A stretch of DNA of 32,398 bases from a virus: the IMG/VR virus record IMGVR_UViG_3300027719_000039, positions 1-32,398 of that record; one strand, 5' to 3'. The notes beneath the pieces were generated by a model. It was not told the origin of the DNA and did no database searches. It saw only the letters and a program-made list of their open reading frames with translations. A program made the translations under genes and the position numbers. Shown here piece after piece: positions 31,011 to 32,398 of the stretch. Position 1 is the stretch's first letter, and every line of letters begins with the position of its first letter.

Positions 31011-31152
31011 TAATCCGGAATGTCGACTTTATAACCAGGTTATAAATCCCCGAGTCGATTACTTCTTTAATGCCGAAACGGGGAGGACGGTTCCATTTGG
31101 GGATCATTGTCCTGTTTGTAATAATCCGTTCCATGCCAGGGAAACAGAATAA
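30958..31152 (+). CDS. Small zinc-ribbon protein, 64 aa
   Basis: Four cysteines form a probable zinc site: C17 and C22 (CNNPEC) and C51 and C54 (CPVC), separated by an extended segment. The start overlaps the sigma-like gene by 53 bp in another frame and the end overlaps the HNH gene by 20 bp. Such compact overlap is usual in this operon. It may bind nucleic acid or RNA polymerase. It resembles, but is not obviously related to, the ribbon protein at 3425-3601. Confidence 0.7.
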   Translation: MSKEKLTEQGKQTRIICNNPECRLYNQVINPRVDYFFNAETGRTVPFGDHCPVCNNPFHARETE

Positions 31153-31504
31153 GATCTCGTTTTTTTGGATTGAACAGAGCAGACCCGCCGCGCCGTTCCA
31201 TTATAAAACGACGGCGTCGTTCTATGCGTCCCCCGCCTGGTTACGGTTAAGGGATTATAAACTCTCCCTTAACCCATTTTGTGAACGTTGTTCCAGGCCG
31301 GAGAAAATAGTCCAGGCGGAGGAGGTTCATCATAAAGAGGAGATCTCGATCCGTCCCGATCTTTCCCTGGAGATAACGAACCTGGAGTCGCTTTGTAAGA
31401 AATGCCACTCCCAGGAGAGCGCGAAATATCTCCAGGGATCCCAGGTCAAAAAAGGTACAATTATTAACTTTAAACATAAACACATCGACAAAAATGGAAA
31501 ATGA
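31133..31504 (+). CDS. HNH endonuclease
   Basis: The start at ATG 31133 limits overlap with the zinc-ribbon gene. The 123-aa product has the HNH pattern with structural zinc: CERC (C50, C53), EVHHKEE (H66, H67), N83 in ITNLESLCKKCHSQ, and C88/C91 with H92. HNH proteins of HK97-type phages help terminase cleave cos sites. Here the gene is in the rightward operon, about 2 kb from terS and across the divergent region. A role in packaging, replication or host DNA degradation is possible. A free homing endonuclease is an alternative. Confidence 0.88.
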   Translation: MPGKQNKISFFWIEQSRPAAPFHYKTTASFYASPAWLRLRDYKLSLNPFCERCSRPEKIVQAEEVHHKEEISIRPDLSLEITNLESLCKKCHSQESAKYLQGSQVKKGTIINFKHKHIDKNGK

Positions 31505-31892
31505 ACAAAAATCCGCAATTTTAACAGGTGACGCGGATCGGAGGATCTCCGATTATAGTTATCTCAAAACATTAACCCAGGAGGAGATCCGGAAAGAGGA
31601 GGACGTTCTGATCGATCTCGCGGTTAAGATCTCAGACCTGGAGACCGATTTTAAATCGGTTAAGATTGAGCATAAAGCAAAAATCGATCCGGTTAAAAAA
31701 GACTATGCGACGACCCTGGATAACATCCGGAGCGTAAAAAAACTCGTTTCTGAGGAGGTATTTATATTCTTTGACCGAGTTAAAAAGATCGCGGATTATT
31801 ATAACTCGGAGGGGATCCTGGTTTATTCCCGTCCCCTGGAACCCGAGGAGCATCAAATGACAATTTATAACGATGCAAACTTTAAGGGATAA
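31494..31892 (+). CDS. Hypothetical coiled-coil protein, 132 aa
   Basis: The gene begins 11 bp before the HNH stop. The product is Glu/Lys-rich, with helical stretches (LTQEEIRKEEDVLIDLAVKISDLETDFKSVKIEHKAKI, then TTLDNIRSVKKLVSEEVFIFFDRVKKIADYY) that suggest a coiled coil. It ends in a short strand-like tail (QMTIYNDANFKG). I recognise no family. It has no export signal. Confidence 0.7.
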   Translation: MENEQKSAILTGDADRRISDYSYLKTLTQEEIRKEEDVLIDLAVKISDLETDFKSVKIEHKAKIDPVKKDYATTLDNIRSVKKLVSEEVFIFFDRVKKIADYYNSEGILVYSRPLEPEEHQMTIYNDANFKG

Positions 31893-32217
31893 AATCGTTA
31901 TCGCGACCGACTGCATCCTGGAGGATCTGATAATGGTCGAAAATGGCGACCAATGGGTCAGAATTAAGCCAGGAGAGGAGATCCCGTCCTCCGGCGGGGT
32001 AACATATCGTCGGGAGGAGATAATCGCGGAAATGGCCTCTCTTTTGTTCGGAGAGGTTAAATCCTCCAGGACAATATCTCCCAGGATCTATAAAACCGCC
32101 CTCAGACTCTTTAAATCCATTCACATTAATACGGATCCCGTTTACCGGATCCGACCTCTCCGGGACGAGAGAGCATCGATCCGGTTCATTAAGGGGAAAA
32201 CAAAAAAGAGGGAATAA
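31873..32217 (+). CDS. Hypothetical protein, 114 aa, last gene of rightward operon
   Basis: It overlaps the previous gene by 20 bp. The N-terminal half looks like a small beta domain (DKIVIATDCILEDLIMVENGDQWVRIKPGEEIP). The C-terminal half is basic and helical (RTISPRIYKTALRLFKSIHI, RFIKGKTKKRE). The stop codon lies within the loop of the terminator at 32202-32230. I do not recognise a family. Confidence 0.7.
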   Translation: MQTLRDKIVIATDCILEDLIMVENGDQWVRIKPGEEIPSSGGVTYRREEIIAEMASLLFGEVKSSRTISPRIYKTALRLFKSIHINTDPVYRIRPLRDERASIRFIKGKTKKRE

Positions 32218-32230
32218 CCCCTCTTTTTTT
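32202..32230 (+). terminator. Bidirectional terminator between converging operons
   Basis: AAAAAAGAGGG pairs with CCCTCTTTTTT (32202-32212 with 32219-32229), with a six-base loop. The T-run serves the rightward operon and the A-run gives a U-run for leftward transcripts arriving from position 1. It contains the stop codon of the last rightward gene. The stem core matches the hairpin at 3398-3413. Confidence 0.9.
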
Positions 32231-32242
32231 ATGATACTATTT

Positions 32243-32398
32243 TGATCCGGTCAACCTGGAGACCAGGTCAGAATCCGCGAGCTGAGGATCTGAGGCCTCA
32301 GATATCATAACCCTGATAATCTGTTATTTGCTAACTAATCATTTTTCAGGTTTTTTATGATACTTTTTTGACCGCTTTAATGACTCCCGGACTCGATC
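32243..32398. repeat. Terminal direct repeat, right copy (matches 1-156)
   Basis: This is identical to bases 1-156 except at 32272. The part from 32339 repeats the 3' end of the small basic gene at 97-318, cut off by the window edge; it is not a second gene. Confidence 0.9.

Noticed and set aside
1-32398. Integrase, lysogeny repressor or attachment site
   Set aside because: No tyrosine or serine recombinase motifs and no CI-like protein were found; the ribbon-helix-helix protein alone does not support a temperate lifestyle.

Overview
This window looks like a complete genome of a small tailed phage (siphovirus-like, HK97-type capsid). The first 156 bases recur at the right end (32243-32398) with one mismatch, so the unique circular or terminally redundant unit is about 32,242 bp. 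A host in the Bacteroidota is likely: strong promoters match the phylum's TTTG/TTG - N18-20 - TAnnTTTG pattern, start codons are preceded by A/T-rich leaders instead of Shine-Dalgarno sequences, and phage-encoded exported proteins with signal peptides and outer-membrane character are present. I see no integrase, CI-like repressor, transposase, CRISPR array, tRNA or methyltransferase.

Layout. Apart from a short rightward operon at the right end, everything is transcribed leftward. (1) The 29.5-6.3 kb late operon runs leftward in the order HTH protein, small terminase, large terminase, portal, prohead protease, major capsid protein, connector, head closure, gp10-like neck protein, tail terminator, major tail protein, a second chimeric major tail protein, tail assembly chaperone G and its -1 frameshift product GT, a 368-bp spacer with a 56-bp tandem repeat, tape measure, tail tip, S74-chaperoned fibre, lectin-like tail protein, beta-helix spike, an Ig-like small protein, then a lysis block (coiled-coil/TM protein, T7-lysozyme-like amidase, papain-like protease, an inner-membrane/outer-membrane fusion). 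A hairpin terminator closes it at 6.2 kb. (2) The 6.15-3.4 kb operon has its own promoter and terminator. It encodes a minimal family-A polymerase-like protein, a 251-aa protein, a 141-aa protein and a 58-aa zinc ribbon. (3) The 3.38-0.1 kb operon, again with its own promoter, holds small accessory genes including a DUF2786-like protein, a ribbon-helix-helix protein and an exported probable outer-membrane protein. (4) The rightward 30.1-32.2 kb operon encodes small overlapping genes: a membrane peptide, a sigma region-2-like protein, a zinc ribbon, an HNH nuclease and two unknowns. It ends in a bidirectional terminator. Between (1) and (4) lies a 643-bp non-coding divergent region.

Points most worth following. 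First, the isolated, compact family-A polymerase (motifs A, B and C in order) sits in its own operon with no helicase, primase or exonuclease domain. Second, a tail-tube subunit paralogue carries an inserted carbohydrate-binding-like module and a 255-residue C-terminal jelly-roll-like domain. That domain is 96% identical at DNA level to the C-terminus of a tail-tip gene 8.5 kb away, and a terminator-like hairpin separates the plain and decorated tail genes. Third, a stem-loop plus TAAATTTATC box recurs in front of several left-arm genes. Fourth, GATC and CCWGG are strongly over-represented in coding DNA although no methyltransferase is visible.

All functional calls come from reading motifs and gene order; no database search was run.
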